Positions 40,509 through 50,350 of a DNA stretch of 64,000 bases are shown piece by piece (within the stretch, counting starts at the first letter, position 1; the number at the start of each line of letters is the position of its first letter). The translations under genes and the position numbers were made by a program. The stretch spans positions 23,095,806 to 23,159,805 of the forward strand of contig CM069875.1 in NCBI GenBank assembly GCA_036172665.1, read 5' to 3'. The notes beneath the pieces are model-generated. The model worked only from the letters and a program-made list of their open reading frames with translations, had not been told where the DNA came from and made no database searches. This stretch comes from Prosopocoilus inquinatus (taxonomy: Eukaryota > Arthropoda > Insecta > Coleoptera > Lucanidae).

Positions 40509-43500
40509 CTAAACAACTGGCAACACGCACAGCTTTGATGCTCCTCTTCGGATGGTTCCTCCAGCGGTTTTGACTGTGGCTGCACGGGAAACGCCATCGT
40601 TGCCTGGAAAAACCTCTTCGATCCGTCCAACGCGCCACTGAAGTGGAGGAACATTATCCTCACGTACAAGGACTAATGCACCACGTTCCAGTTGAGGACC
40701 TGCGCTAGACTTCCACTTGCCCTTTGCCTGGAGCTGACCTAGGTATTCCTTTGCCCACCTTCGCCAAAAGTGTTGTTGAATCTGCTGAACATACTGCCAC
40801 CTTGATAAACAATTTACATGCAGATGGGTCAAATCGGGTTCTACAGTACTAATTAGCGAGCCTCCAATCAGGAAATGAGCCGGGGTAAGGACAGAAAGGT
40901 CATTTGGATCATTGGATGCCGGGGATAATGGGCGTGAATTTAAAATCGCTTCAATTTGTATGAGCAAAGTGAGCATTTCTTCGTATGTAAGTGAGGTATT
41001 GCCCATTACACGCGTTAAATGACGCTTTACCGATTTTACGGCCGCTTCCCAGAGTCCGCCAAAGTGAGGAGTGCGAGGTGGAATAAAATGCCAGTTAATC
41101 TTTTCGTTGGATAGGTAATTTTGTACTCTTGAGATTCCCTGTTGTGAATGGACTGACGTTAAAAGCGCTTTGAGTTCGCGATCAGCTCCGACAAATTGGG
41201 TGCCATTGTCGGAATATAAATTTGACACTTTTCCGCGGCGAGACATGAAGCGTTTTAGGGCTGCCAAGAAAGATTCAGTCGTTAGATCACTTGCTAACTC
41301 CAAATGTATGGCCTTCGTCGCGAAACAAACAAAAACCACACCGTAAGTTTTGATTATACGACTATTTTTGCGTTTGCCTTCTTTGATTTTGATTGGCCCA
41401 AAGTAATCAACGCCAGAGTTCTCGAAAGGTCGACAAGGTGTGACACGATTTTTCGGTAAATTGCCCATGATTTGGTGACCTTGAAGAGGATTGACCTTGA
41501 AACAAGGAATACATCTTCTCAATATTCCCTTGACTGTGCTTCTTGCTGCTAAAGGCCAATACCTTTCTCGAACATAATGAACTGTTGCTTGAACTCCTGC
41601 GTGCAGATGCTTAAGATGTTCCTTCCTAATAATCAGCTCAGTCAGTGGATGCTTGGAAGGTAAGAGAATTTGATGCTCTTGCTGATATGGTATATCAGAT
41701 TGTGCTAGCCGTCCCCCCACTCGAATTAAACCATCTTTATCGATGAAAGGGCTCAGTGACGATATGTGGCTCTTAACATCCAAGCCTTCCTGACTTCTCA
41801 TCTGTTTTACTTCTTTCGCAAAGGATTCTTGTTGCGCTGCCCTGATTAAAGTAGTCAAAGCGATGTTTAATTCGTCGACCATTAATGGGCCACTGCGACA
41901 GAGAGTATTGTTTGAAGCAGTGCGGAACTTTACGTTGTGCTGAAACCGTATACAAAAAGCCAAAACTCGAATTAGCTTGTTGAGGTCCGAGTATTTCGTG
42001 AACAGATCTCTAAAGAATGAATTGTTCTTTTCCTTCATGTCACTACTAAAAAATACAGCTCGTCTTTCAAGAACCTCATTGTCATGCTCAGGAAGTTTAT
42101 TGGTGACTGGCCAGTGTACTTCTGATTGACAAAGCCATTCAGGACCATTCCACCAAAGATGAGAATTTTGTAAAATGGTTGGTGAACTACCTCGGGAAAC
42201 TATGTCAGCTGGGTTATCTTGAGTACGAACATGTCGCCAATCCAGGACTTGAGTTAACTCTTGGATTTCGCTTATTCGATTGGCTACGAATGTTTTCCAC
42301 GTTTTGGATGAAGCTCGCAACCACGCCAGTACAATAGTCGAGTCAGTCCAGTAGCAGATCCTGTCAATTTTTAATGTTAGTGTACATGCTATTTTATTCA
42401 TCAATTGTGCTAATAATAATGCACCGCAAAGTTCCAGCCGGGGTAGAGAAGTCGCCTTCAAGGGAGCAACTCTTGATTTTGCGCAGAGGAGATTGCAGGA
42501 AGTATCGCCCTTCTTGTCGATTGTCCTGATGTATATACATGCTCCGTATGCTTGTTCACTTGCATCACAGAATCCGTGTATCTCGGTAACTTCTGGTTCA
42601 TTAATATCGATGACGCGACGAGGAATCTTAAAATGTTTGATATCCAGAAGTTGACATTCGTATTGTGACCATTCTGTATGTAGATCATGTGGTAAAGACT
42701 CGTCCCAATCTATAGACAATGCCCACAATTTTTGCATGAATAATTTAGCATTGACTGTAAAAGGCGAAATGAGTCCCAGAGGATCAAAGATTTTTGACAT
42801 CGATGATAATACACTTCGTTTTGACGCTCTCTTTTGCACAGTGGGAGCGTGCACAGAAAATTGCAATGTATCGGTACTTGAATTCCATTGAAGTCCTAGT
42901 GTCTTGATGGTTTCCGATTTGTCAATTTCAGTAATTGTATCATTACCATGTGTATTGAAGTCTTCCCTCGGCAAAAGATCGCTGCAATTGGATCCCCATT
43001 TCCTTAAATGAAATTTTCCCATTGAGAGCAATTTACTGACGTCGTCTCTAATGGCTATTGCATCCTCTAAGGTGTTGGCACCGGTCAAAAGGTCGTCCAC
43101 ATAAAAATCTCGCATAACGATCTCGGAACCTATGGGATGTTTGTGTTTTTCATCAAGAGCAAGTTGTTGCAGTGCCTTGATTGCCAAATATGATGCAGAT
43201 GCCGTGCCGTAGGTAACAGTAGTCAGTTCAAAGGTTTTTATTGGTTCTGAACGATCTTCGCGCCATAAAATTCTCTGAAGCGGTGTTTGTGAATTTGAGA
43301 CAAGAACCTGACGGTACATTTTGGCTATGTCGGCGGTTAACGCAAATTTAAACGTTCGGAATCTTGCAACTATTTCAAACAGATCTTGCTGAAGCTTCGG
43401 ACCTACTGCCAATGTATCGTTTAGAGAGATTCCAGAGGATGATCTTGCGGAACCGTCAAATACCACGCGTACCCTTGTAGTGGCACTGCTTTCCTTCACG

Positions 43501-45674
43501 ACTGCGTGATGCGGTAAATAAAAATGAGCAACTCCTTTTGATTGTTCTTCTGGCGGTATCAACTTCATGTGCCCCAATTCTAAGTATTCTCTTAGAAATT
43601 CCTTGTAATCAGCCATCAGCCGTGGTTGTTTATTTAATTTTCTTTCTAAGGCGTACAGTCTCTTTTCAGCTTGTTCGCGTGATTCTCCAAGCTCCAGTGC
43701 ATCAGGTTTTATTGGAAGAGAGACTATAAATCTACCTTCTGCGTCTCTTTTGTAGGTACTGTTAAAAAGATTTTCACAAAATTGTTCTTCTAGTGAAAGT
43801 GAAACTGATCCCGGACAGGTTTCCACTTCCCAGAATTTCGTGAGGTTTGCATCAAGCTGATCGTTCGTAATCATGTTACACATAACTGTTTTTATTTTCA
43901 ATCGAGATGGATTAAGATGGCCGGAAAGTACCCAACCGAGCAGTGTTTTCTGTAAAGTTGGTTGTCCTTTACCTGTATTTATTTGTCCGACGCACAACAG
44001 CTTATAAAATAAGTCGGCCCCGATTAGCATATCAATAGGTCGAGACATATGAAAATCTAGATCTGCTAATTGAATATTTGCTGGTATTGTAACGCTAGCT
44101 TTTGGGAAAGAGATTAGTGGAATGTGTTCTGAAATAGCGTTCAAAACTAAACATTCAATATTTGCTTCGAATTTATTAAGCATTGCTCCTATTCTTACGT
44201 TAACAAGGTGAGATACAGTAGTTGTGGTTTGATTAATTCCTGTGATTGCTATTTGTGACACTTTTCGTGGAAGGTGTAATCGATTTGCTAAGTCTTGAGT
44301 AATAAGGTTACTCTGTGAACCGCTATCCAAAAGAACACGACAATTGAAAGTGCGGCCCTTATTATCGTATACCTTAATCATCGCTGTAGATAATAAAACT
44401 TGGGATGTCAAATGGTAAATGGAAGTGCAAGTAGTTAAGGACGTCATCCCTTGTACCTGAGGTTGTTCCTTAATCTCCACCAGCTGATTTGTCACTTTCT
44501 CCTTGTGCAGTAAAGTATTGTGTTTCTGAGAACAAGTCCTACAGTTTCCAGCTGAGCATTTGGCTACTGAATGACCTGGTTGTAAGCAATTGAAGCACAA
44601 CCCTTTGTTTTTAACTTCACGCAATTTATCATCTATTGCGAGGTTTAGAAATTGTTTGCAGGAATAGATTTTGTGCGCCTTATTACACAGCGGACATGAT
44701 AGTGCTGTCGTACTAATGTTTGTTAATGACTTCTTGTAATGATTCGACTTGCTTATTGATGACGCAACGACACTACTTGATTTCTGAATTGCTTCCAGCG
44801 CATTACATTTTTGCGTGAGAAAATCTACAATTTGTTTGAAACTCGGAAGTTCATTCGCAGGTAGACTTGATTCCCATTCTTTCACAGTGGTACTATCTAA
44901 TTTGGATGTTACGAGATAAATTAGTAAATCACACCAAGTTTGCGTAGGCCGTTTCATCGCGGTCAATGCTCGAACGTGCTTTAATACTCCATCAAGTATT
45001 GTCCGAATTGCCGAAAAACTCTCTTTACCTGCCGCAGGTAGTTCGTGCATTGCCTGAATGTGCTTATGTACTATGATGCGCTTATTATCATATCTATCGC
45101 GTAACATTTGCCAAGCGTCATTATAATTAGCAGGAGATATTTCAAGTGAATCAACTAACGCAGACGCATTTCCGCGTAAAGCACTTTTCAGATAATGAAA
45201 TTTGTATGTGTCCGAAATGGTTTCATTTAAGTGGATTAATGAGTTGAAGGTGTCATAAAACGGAAGCCAGTCTTCGTAATTTCCAGAAAACGTAGGTAAA
45301 TGGATGACGGGTAGTTTTATCGGTAGCTTATTACCGAAAAATGCTCCGGAGGAATTTAAATTTGTTGTGTTGCTGCTGTGAGATACGATTGTTTGATCGC
45401 CGCTAAGAATCAACGTCTCCGCTTGTTTCATTATCGCGAAATATTCGTTTTCAAATGATTCGCGTTCACGATTTGCAGGATTTATTTCTGTTTCATCTAC
45501 TAGCTCTATTTCTAACTGAATTTTCTCGAATTCGTCCAAAATACTTTCAAGCTGACTTCGTCTATTTCTTATTTCTAAGTGATCGTTTTCCGTGGCATTT
45601 TCAAGGAAGGTTCTGTAACGCGTTAATTTTGCTTTTAACGCGCTGCGTTGAAGCTTTAGTTTCTTTAGCGTCAT
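40509..45674 (-). CDS. Complete BEL/Pao polyprotein
   Basis: 1721 codons without interruption, from ATG 268 bp inside the 5' LTR. Order: coiled N-terminus; DUF1759-type gag (HLPTFSGNYEDWLPFYDTF, ~125-280); a knuckle CFNCLQPGHSVAKC (C360-C363-H368-C373) with extra Cys/His around it; retropepsin-like DUF1758 protease (LLDSGSQSNLI, D450); RT (RVVFDGSARS, LTADIAKMYRQV, TVTYGTASASYLA, catalytic YVDD at 858-861); Pao-type RNase H (HGFCDASEQAYGA); integrase with zinc region (HLHAGVQ ... RRCIPCFK) and DDE core (GVDYFGPI, YSDNGTQF, GLWEAAVKS); and a C-terminal DUF5641 (LVREDNVPPLQWRVGRI). This domain order is diagnostic of BEL/Pao. All catalytic motifs are intact. Confidence 0.96.
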   Translation of the reverse strand: MTLKKLKLQRSALKAKLTRYRTFLENATENDHLEIRNRRSQLESILDEFEKIQLEIELVDETEINPANRERESFENEYFAIMKQAETLILSGDQTIVSHSSNTTNLNSSGAFFGNKLPIKLPVIHLPTFSGNYEDWLPFYDTFNSLIHLNETISDTYKFHYLKSALRGNASALVDSLEISPANYNDAWQMLRDRYDNKRIIVHKHIQAMHELPAAGKESFSAIRTILDGVLKHVRALTAMKRPTQTWCDLLIYLVTSKLDSTTVKEWESSLPANELPSFKQIVDFLTQKCNALEAIQKSSSVVASSISKSNHYKKSLTNISTTALSCPLCNKAHKIYSCKQFLNLAIDDKLREVKNKGLCFNCLQPGHSVAKCSAGNCRTCSQKHNTLLHKEKVTNQLVEIKEQPQVQGMTSLTTCTSIYHLTSQVLLSTAMIKVYDNKGRTFNCRVLLDSGSQSNLITQDLANRLHLPRKVSQIAITGINQTTTTVSHLVNVRIGAMLNKFEANIECLVLNAISEHIPLISFPKASVTIPANIQLADLDFHMSRPIDMLIGADLFYKLLCVGQINTGKGQPTLQKTLLGWVLSGHLNPSRLKIKTVMCNMITNDQLDANLTKFWEVETCPGSVSLSLEEQFCENLFNSTYKRDAEGRFIVSLPIKPDALELGESREQAEKRLYALERKLNKQPRLMADYKEFLREYLELGHMKLIPPEEQSKGVAHFYLPHHAVVKESSATTRVRVVFDGSARSSSGISLNDTLAVGPKLQQDLFEIVARFRTFKFALTADIAKMYRQVLVSNSQTPLQRILWREDRSEPIKTFELTTVTYGTASASYLAIKALQQLALDEKHKHPIGSEIVMRDFYVDDLLTGANTLEDAIAIRDDVSKLLSMGKFHLRKWGSNCSDLLPREDFNTHGNDTITEIDKSETIKTLGLQWNSSTDTLQFSVHAPTVQKRASKRSVLSSMSKIFDPLGLISPFTVNAKLFMQKLWALSIDWDESLPHDLHTEWSQYECQLLDIKHFKIPRRVIDINEPEVTEIHGFCDASEQAYGACIYIRTIDKKGDTSCNLLCAKSRVAPLKATSLPRLELCGALLLAQLMNKIACTLTLKIDRICYWTDSTIVLAWLRASSKTWKTFVANRISEIQELTQVLDWRHVRTQDNPADIVSRGSSPTILQNSHLWWNGPEWLCQSEVHWPVTNKLPEHDNEVLERRAVFFSSDMKEKNNSFFRDLFTKYSDLNKLIRVLAFCIRFQHNVKFRTASNNTLCRSGPLMVDELNIALTTLIRAAQQESFAKEVKQMRSQEGLDVKSHISSLSPFIDKDGLIRVGGRLAQSDIPYQQEHQILLPSKHPLTELIIRKEHLKHLHAGVQATVHYVRERYWPLAARSTVKGILRRCIPCFKVNPLQGHQIMGNLPKNRVTPCRPFENSGVDYFGPIKIKEGKRKNSRIIKTYGVVFVCFATKAIHLELASDLTTESFLAALKRFMSRRGKVSNLYSDNGTQFVGADRELKALLTSVHSQQGISRVQNYLSNEKINWHFIPPRTPHFGGLWEAAVKSVKRHLTRVMGNTSLTYEEMLTLLIQIEAILNSRPLSPASNDPNDLSVLTPAHFLIGGSLISTVEPDLTHLHVNCLSRWQYVQQIQQHFWRRWAKEYLGQLQAKGKWKSSAGPQLERGALVLVREDNVPPLQWRVGRIEEVFPGNDGVSRAATVKTAGGTIRRGASKLCVLPVV

Positions 45675-45924
45675 TGTATGATGTAAAATGAATTAGAAAT
45701 GATAGCAACGGATAAGAATAAAGCGATTTTGGACAAATGAGGATTAGAAAGGCAATTGATTGGAGACTCACCTTTCCACTGTGTGATATTCTTCTCGGGA
45801 CCCCTACGGACGGTTGGCACGATGCTGTCGAACTCCTTCCGCTCGTCTTCCAGGGAAATATCTTGATATAACACGATGGGTTCGTGTTATCACTTTGCAC
45901 ATTAGTCACTTAATTTTTTAATTA

Positions 45925-45942
45925 ATCCGGCTCGAAGGACCA
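45925..45942 (-). other. BEL primer-binding site, complete unit (tRNA-Tyr)
   Basis: An 18-nt match to the 3' end of tRNA-Tyr with CCA, starting at the first base after the 5' LTR on the minus strand. Confidence 0.88.
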
Positions 45943-46587
45943 TGTTTCGTATTCGTTTAATTTAACGAACCCGGTGATGCAACCACCGTATGCAAAATTA
46001 ATCCACGCGGCCTGGAAGGTTGTAAGGCTTCTTTAAAACGGTTCGCGAGAATTAATTACAAATGTTTGTCGCCGGCACAAGGATAAAAAACCAAGTGGTA
46101 ACTTAAAACGTATTTAATTTGATTATTTACATAAAAGAGGAGATGTGTGAAATGCAATGAGTTGCGGGCCTTAGAGTCTGCAGGGCATCCAACCGTCCTG
46201 GACAAGTCGCTACGTACAACTGAATTCTGAAATGAAATATTCAAAGAGCCTAAAAATTTCTCTGAAAAACTAAATGGAAGTGACGCGTAAACCTTGATTG
46301 GTTAGGAAATATTTTCCCAGGGCGGCTGCATAGCAATGTTGTTCCCAGACCTTCCAAAAAGCAATTTACTTAAACCTTTTCGGAAGAGAAATATAAAATT
46401 TTACAAGTTAACAATCTGAGAACTGAATCTAAATGAATACTGACGAAAATCTCAGAAGGTGGCCTGTGAGTAACATAGCCTGGACATCTGGTATTTGCGG
46501 GCAACTCTGTTGTGAGAAACGACTAAATTCTACGTAAATGATATTCTAACATTAAATCTTAATAACTAAAAAAATGAGTTCGTAACA
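45943..46587 (-). repeat. BEL 5' LTR
   Basis: 645 bp, partner of 39803-40447. It abuts the errantivirus at the GAATT duplication. The gag-protease frame of the errantivirus runs 36 bp into it before stopping. Confidence 0.95.
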
Positions 46588-49020
46588 GAATTTGAAAGAT
46601 GAATTTGTTAAAAGATTTTGTACTGTGTTGGTAAACAAGATTGCTATACTTGGATTTTTTGAGTATACTGCATACGTTTGTTTTGGTTGACAGTAGGTTT
46701 TTATAATATCTATTAATTTCGTTTCGAAATCATTTAGTGGAATTGAGATTATTAGGCGAGACTTGTTAAAAAACATTTTTCTTTCTGCTTTAGGCTGTAA
46801 AATGTCGTTTGATCCGTGAATAATGATCTGATTTTTAAATTGATTCAAAGATTTTTCAGATATTTGAATTTCTAATACAGGGTTTTCTAGAGATGAATGT
46901 ATCGTTTCATTGTCTGATAGTTCCAATTGTGGAGGTTTCAGTTGAATATCAGAAACTATGTTAACTTTAGGAGTTTTGGAAGAAACGTCACCTAGAACAG
47001 AGTGGAGAGAAGGACTATCTGGTACGGTTATTAATTCGGGGTTATTGAGATAGAGGTTGATAGTCTCAATCGCGTCACCAGGGTTTCCAATTGTAGAGAG
47101 AGTTTCGTCAATATCTTCTATAGCGTTTGTTTCAAGGCGTGACAATGAATTTACAGGAATTTTAGTTTTTAAAATTTCGTGGGTGTTAACACTAATTGTA
47201 AAAGAGTTTTCTTTAGGCAATCTGTAGTAGAAAGGAATGATTGTATTACTGTTACTTAAATTCTTCTCTGCAAGATTAATTGATATTCCTAGGTTTCTGA
47301 GGTCTTCTAATCCTAATATGCCATCGTAGAAATCATGAAAATCAAAAAGAATAAAAGTAATTACTTTGTCAGTTGCTAATTCTTTAAATGCTGGAATGTG
47401 AGCTTTAAATTTAATTTTCTTTTCTCCTATGGGTGTTTTAATTATTGATGTTTCTTGAGAGATTTTATTTGGGAAGTATTTTTCTGCAATAGAAGGTCTG
47501 ATAATAGATTTATAACATCCGGTATCAATAAGTAATTTAATAGGTGGATTCTGAATTTTAATATACGGTAGTGAATTATCACAAGTCGTGTTGTTGATTT
47601 CGTAAATTACGTCGCGTCTTCTGTTGAGTGAGTCATCCGAAAATTTTTGAAAGTTGTTTATTTGGGATTCGTCATTAATCTCTTCGTCAGTCTCATTATT
47701 TACATTGTTAAGTTCATAGTTTTGCTCATTGCAAATATTGTTATCGTAATGATCAGGGATGTTTAAAGAAGGATCAGGGTACGTTTCTGTATGCTCGTGA
47801 TTACAGTAATTATTTTCCATGAGATTTAATTCCTCTGAAATAAAATTTCTTGATGTTGGTATAGTGTTTTTAAAATAATTATTATAATTATTATGTTGTC
47901 TAATTGTTGGGATTCTGGATGTGGTTGACATTGGTTCCGGTTTGTTTGTTGGGATTTGTCCTGTTGGTTTAAAGACATTTTTCGGAGTACCAAAAACTTG
48001 AGAGTTAGTAAATTGTTTTTGTTGAACTACTCTTGGTCTCACGTCAATAGGTTGACTAGGGAATTGGTTAGAAGTCCAGGGTCTTGGATTTTGGTTATAG
48101 AAATTTCGTGGCCATTGTGTAAGAGGTGTTTGATGAATTTGCATGTTAGATCTTTGAGGATATTGATTAAATGATGTAGGTACGTGTGAATATTGTGGAA
48201 ATGAGTTGAACGTCTTAGGTAACATTTGAGGTTGCGTTTTGATTTGGTTAGAAGAGCTTTTATTATTATGTAATATATTAGGAAGATTTTGAGTATACAT
48301 AAAGTTCTCTTCTTCTATTACATAGGCCATTGCATTTTCTAGTGATATAGGGTTTCTTAGTCTTACAATGCTTTGGAAGTTACCCGATAAACCACGAAGG
48401 AAGGTTTTTAATGCTAGATTGTCATATTGTTTAGAATATACTAATTTTGTGGCTTGTGGTATTTCCGTTGTACTAATTGAGTTTAATTTTGCAGACAATC
48501 TACTACGTAATATTTGTATTCGTTTGCCGAATTCTAATGGTGGTTCATTTTTTGAAGGTGTTAATGTGATTAAGTCTTGTTCGAGACAATCTAAATTTCT
48601 CTGATCACCGAAACTAGTTCTTAAAGCATTTTTTATTAAAGGCCAAGTATTTAATTCGTTCCTAGTGCCAATTAAGATTTGTGCGTGATCTTTTAATTTA
48701 CCAATTACTACTCTAATTAAATATGAAGTTATTTGAGGGTCGTTGTTACTAATTTCATTGAACAAATAGTCGCAGGACGCTATGAAAATTTCTAATGAAT
48801 TTTGGTCACCATTGTATGATGGAATTGTGTCTACATATAATTTTAATAATTGATAATTTACTTCTGGCATTTTTGCTTGGATTACAGTTGGTTTAGATAG
48901 ATTAATACTATTATTAAATGTTTCGATTAAAGAATCTAAATCTAAGTTATTTACTGAATTGCTGTTCATATAAGACAAGAAATCAGGTAAATAATGGAAA
49001 AAATTAGACGGGATACTCAA
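46552..49020 (-). CDS. Errantivirus gag-protease with RT/RNase H deleted, cut by BEL
   Basis: 822 codons, of which the last 11 are read from the BEL LTR. Residues ~50-250 are capsid-type gag (YVDTIPSYNGDQNSLEIFI, AMAYVIEEENFMYTQ). A Gln/Asn/Pro-rich segment follows to ~470. The protease active site LLIDTGCYKSIIRP lies at 497-510 (D499-T500-G501). Around residue 623 (near 47150) the sequence passes directly from a post-protease linker to NSLSRLETNA and FKNQIII, which I recognise as the region that normally follows RNase H. The roughly 450-500 residues of RT and RNase H expected between them are missing without loss of frame. The ATG at 49018-49020 is about 240 bp after the primer site. Confidence 0.88.
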   Translation of the reverse strand: MSIPSNFFHYLPDFLSYMNSNSVNNLDLDSLIETFNNSINLSKPTVIQAKMPEVNYQLLKLYVDTIPSYNGDQNSLEIFIASCDYLFNEISNNDPQITSYLIRVVIGKLKDHAQILIGTRNELNTWPLIKNALRTSFGDQRNLDCLEQDLITLTPSKNEPPLEFGKRIQILRSRLSAKLNSISTTEIPQATKLVYSKQYDNLALKTFLRGLSGNFQSIVRLRNPISLENAMAYVIEEENFMYTQNLPNILHNNKSSSNQIKTQPQMLPKTFNSFPQYSHVPTSFNQYPQRSNMQIHQTPLTQWPRNFYNQNPRPWTSNQFPSQPIDVRPRVVQQKQFTNSQVFGTPKNVFKPTGQIPTNKPEPMSTTSRIPTIRQHNNYNNYFKNTIPTSRNFISEELNLMENNYCNHEHTETYPDPSLNIPDHYDNNICNEQNYELNNVNNETDEEINDESQINNFQKFSDDSLNRRRDVIYEINNTTCDNSLPYIKIQNPPIKLLIDTGCYKSIIRPSIAEKYFPNKISQETSIIKTPIGEKKIKFKAHIPAFKELATDKVITFILFDFHDFYDGILGLEDLRNLGISINLAEKNLSNSNTIIPFYYRLPKENSFTISVNTHEILKTKIPVNSLSRLETNAIEDIDETLSTIGNPGDAIETINLYLNNPELITVPDSPSLHSVLGDVSSKTPKVNIVSDIQLKPPQLELSDNETIHSSLENPVLEIQISEKSLNQFKNQIIIHGSNDILQPKAERKMFFNKSRLIISIPLNDFETKLIDIIKTYCQPKQTYAVYSKNPSIAILFTNTVQNLLTNSSFKFCYELIFLVIKI

Positions 49021-49261
49021 AATTTGGTCTCACCAAATCCGGGAATTGCCAGTCGTCTATTTTGTGAAAGGTTGATATCTGCGTTGCCCAGAGCTGTGGA
49101 TCTCCTCTATGGATTGGAAGACGAATGGTATCTTCAGAGCCTTACACGATGTATTTCTCTTGAAGTTTCTTCGTCCAGGGTTCTTTTGGGTAGTACTGAA
49201 GGAACTGGAGTCCCAAATCGCGATTTTAATTTGCACGATGCACCTTTTTCGCGACCGCACT

Positions 49262-49279
49262 ATCCTACTGACTGCGCCA
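49262..49279 (-). other. Errantivirus primer-binding site
   Basis: TGGCGCAGTCAGTAGGATA on the minus strand, overlapping the last base of the LTR, which is usual for errantiviruses. The TGGCGCAGTC start resembles sites assigned to tRNA-Ser in related elements. Confidence 0.7.
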
Positions 49280-49508
49280 ATTATGTTTTTTATAAACACG
49301 TTAATGTTTTTGTAAAACATTTATTAAAGTTACAGATGGGCAGAGTAACGGTTACAAGTTCTGCAGATATGACTAAACTAAAGTTCTGACCCTAATATAT
49401 ATGCTATAGTTTGTATATTTAGTAAAGATAACGATAAATGAGTGGACAATAACAATGCGTCACTTGTTTATATTACTAATCAGGGGTCATAGAGCGTTTA
49501 ACATAACT
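49279..49508 (-). repeat. 5' LTR of the errantivirus
   Basis: 230 bp, one visible difference from 34528-34757, followed by the CACG duplication at 49509-49512. Confidence 0.95.
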
Positions 49509-49512
49509 CACG

Positions 49513-50123
49513 GGCCAGTTAATTGGGGTAATAATTGGTAGTGCCATTTGCAAACATCTAAAATACAATTGTTCGATATTTAGTGTACTTACATGAACTT
49601 AGGAATTCATAAAAGATACTTTCAAACATGTAAACTAAAAGCGGTAAAGCAAAAAAACCCCTCCAACCCAAACTTTTTTTTTATAGAGGTTGGAGAATAT
49701 TTAAAAGATATCTTGCTCCAAAAATACGGATGTGTTTGATCAGTTAACTCTTGTCAAATGCCCACCAACCTTTCCTCTTTTTTCCACTTACGGCATTTCA
49801 TCCTTTACGCATGATGTCTCTGTTAGTCTTCTCCGTACTCTTCCATCCTCTTCCTATCACCCTCTTCTCTCTTATCCCATCTTCTTCCTTCATCTTCCTT
49901 TCTCATCACTCCCCTTCTTTCCTCTTTTTCATCCTCTTCGCCTCTCCTTTTTCCTCTCCAATTCTCTTCCTGCTCCACCTCCTTTTCAAAACCTCTTTCT
50001 ACGCCTTCACTCGTCTTTACACTTTTTTTGTCATAATTCCTCTCAGCATATTTCTAACTATAGATCACGCATTAACCTGTCTTAACATAACATTTCCTGT
50101 GTTCTATTTTCCTGTCTCCATGC
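49513..50123. other. Intergenic with a long pyrimidine-rich tract
   Basis: From about 49765 to 50040 the plus strand is overwhelmingly C and T. The tract lies just downstream, in minus-strand sense, of the R1-like remnant and may be its decayed 3' sequence. Open plus-strand frames here are products of the biased composition and not genes. Confidence 0.55.
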
Positions 50124-50350
50124 TTAGGCGGACCTCCTCCATCTTGAACACACAAAGATTGTATTTTCCAGAGAGTCGTCTTGCTCCTCACAGTAGTAAC
50201 GGCTGACAAAGTCTCTCTTTCTTATTTCTTTCAGGTACCTCCCGAACCTGCCATGTCCAGTTAGCACCTGCATTGCATAATAATCAACTTCTCCCTTCTT
50301 TCTGGTACACCACCTCTCAACATCTCTGATAAAGATCTTGGCCCAACCAT
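50124..50350 (-). pseudogene. C-terminal remnant of an R1/Jockey-like non-LTR retrotransposon
   Basis: The minus strand reads YYAMQVLTGHGRFGRYLK, then RYYCEEQDDSLENTIFVC and SRWRR to a stop at 50124-50126. The TGHG.F..YL pattern followed by C...E...H/N.IF.C..W is the usual end of R1-clade ORF2 proteins. The expected HxxC-type pair is partly lost (YYCEEQDD). All upstream RT sequence is missing. Confidence 0.7.

Larger units (their letters stand above)
37520..46592 (-). mobile_element. Nested BEL/Pao element: complete unit plus truncated second unit
   Basis: Flanked by GAATT at 37520-37524 and 46588-46592, a perfect 5-bp duplication inside the errantivirus. On the minus strand the order is LTR (45943-46587), complete internal region (40448-45942), LTR (39803-40447), first 2269 bp of a second internal region (37534-39802), and the last 13 bp of a third LTR (37525-37537). 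The duplicated block 37534-40447 appears identical to 43674-46587, a period of 6140 bp. The simplest history is a tandem of two units sharing LTRs, later shortened by a deletion at a 4-bp TTCG microhomology. Confidence 0.92.
34524..49512 (-). mobile_element. Errantivirus-type gypsy element lacking RT/RNase H, with nested BEL insertion
   Basis: LTRs at 34528-34757 and 49279-49508 (230 bp, one mismatch seen) start AGTTATG and end CATAATT on the minus strand, as errantivirus LTRs do. They are flanked by CACG on both sides. The primer site TGGCGCAGTC overlaps the last LTR base. Gag and protease (46588-49020), integrase (36395-37524) and env (34747-36456) are present. Between protease and integrase the usual RT and RNase H are absent through an in-frame deletion. 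A BEL/Pao element sits inside at a GAATT duplication. LTR identity says the insertion is recent. The element could move only with reverse transcriptase from another source. Confidence 0.93.

Noticed and set aside
49057..49320. Minus-strand frame in the errantivirus leader
   Set aside because: It spans the LTR, primer site and leader, where no protein is expected in this element type.
49732..50206. Two long overlapping plus-strand frames rich in Ser, Pro, Phe and Leu
   Set aside because: They follow from the pyrimidine-rich composition, and the opposite strand carries the recognisable R1-like remnant.
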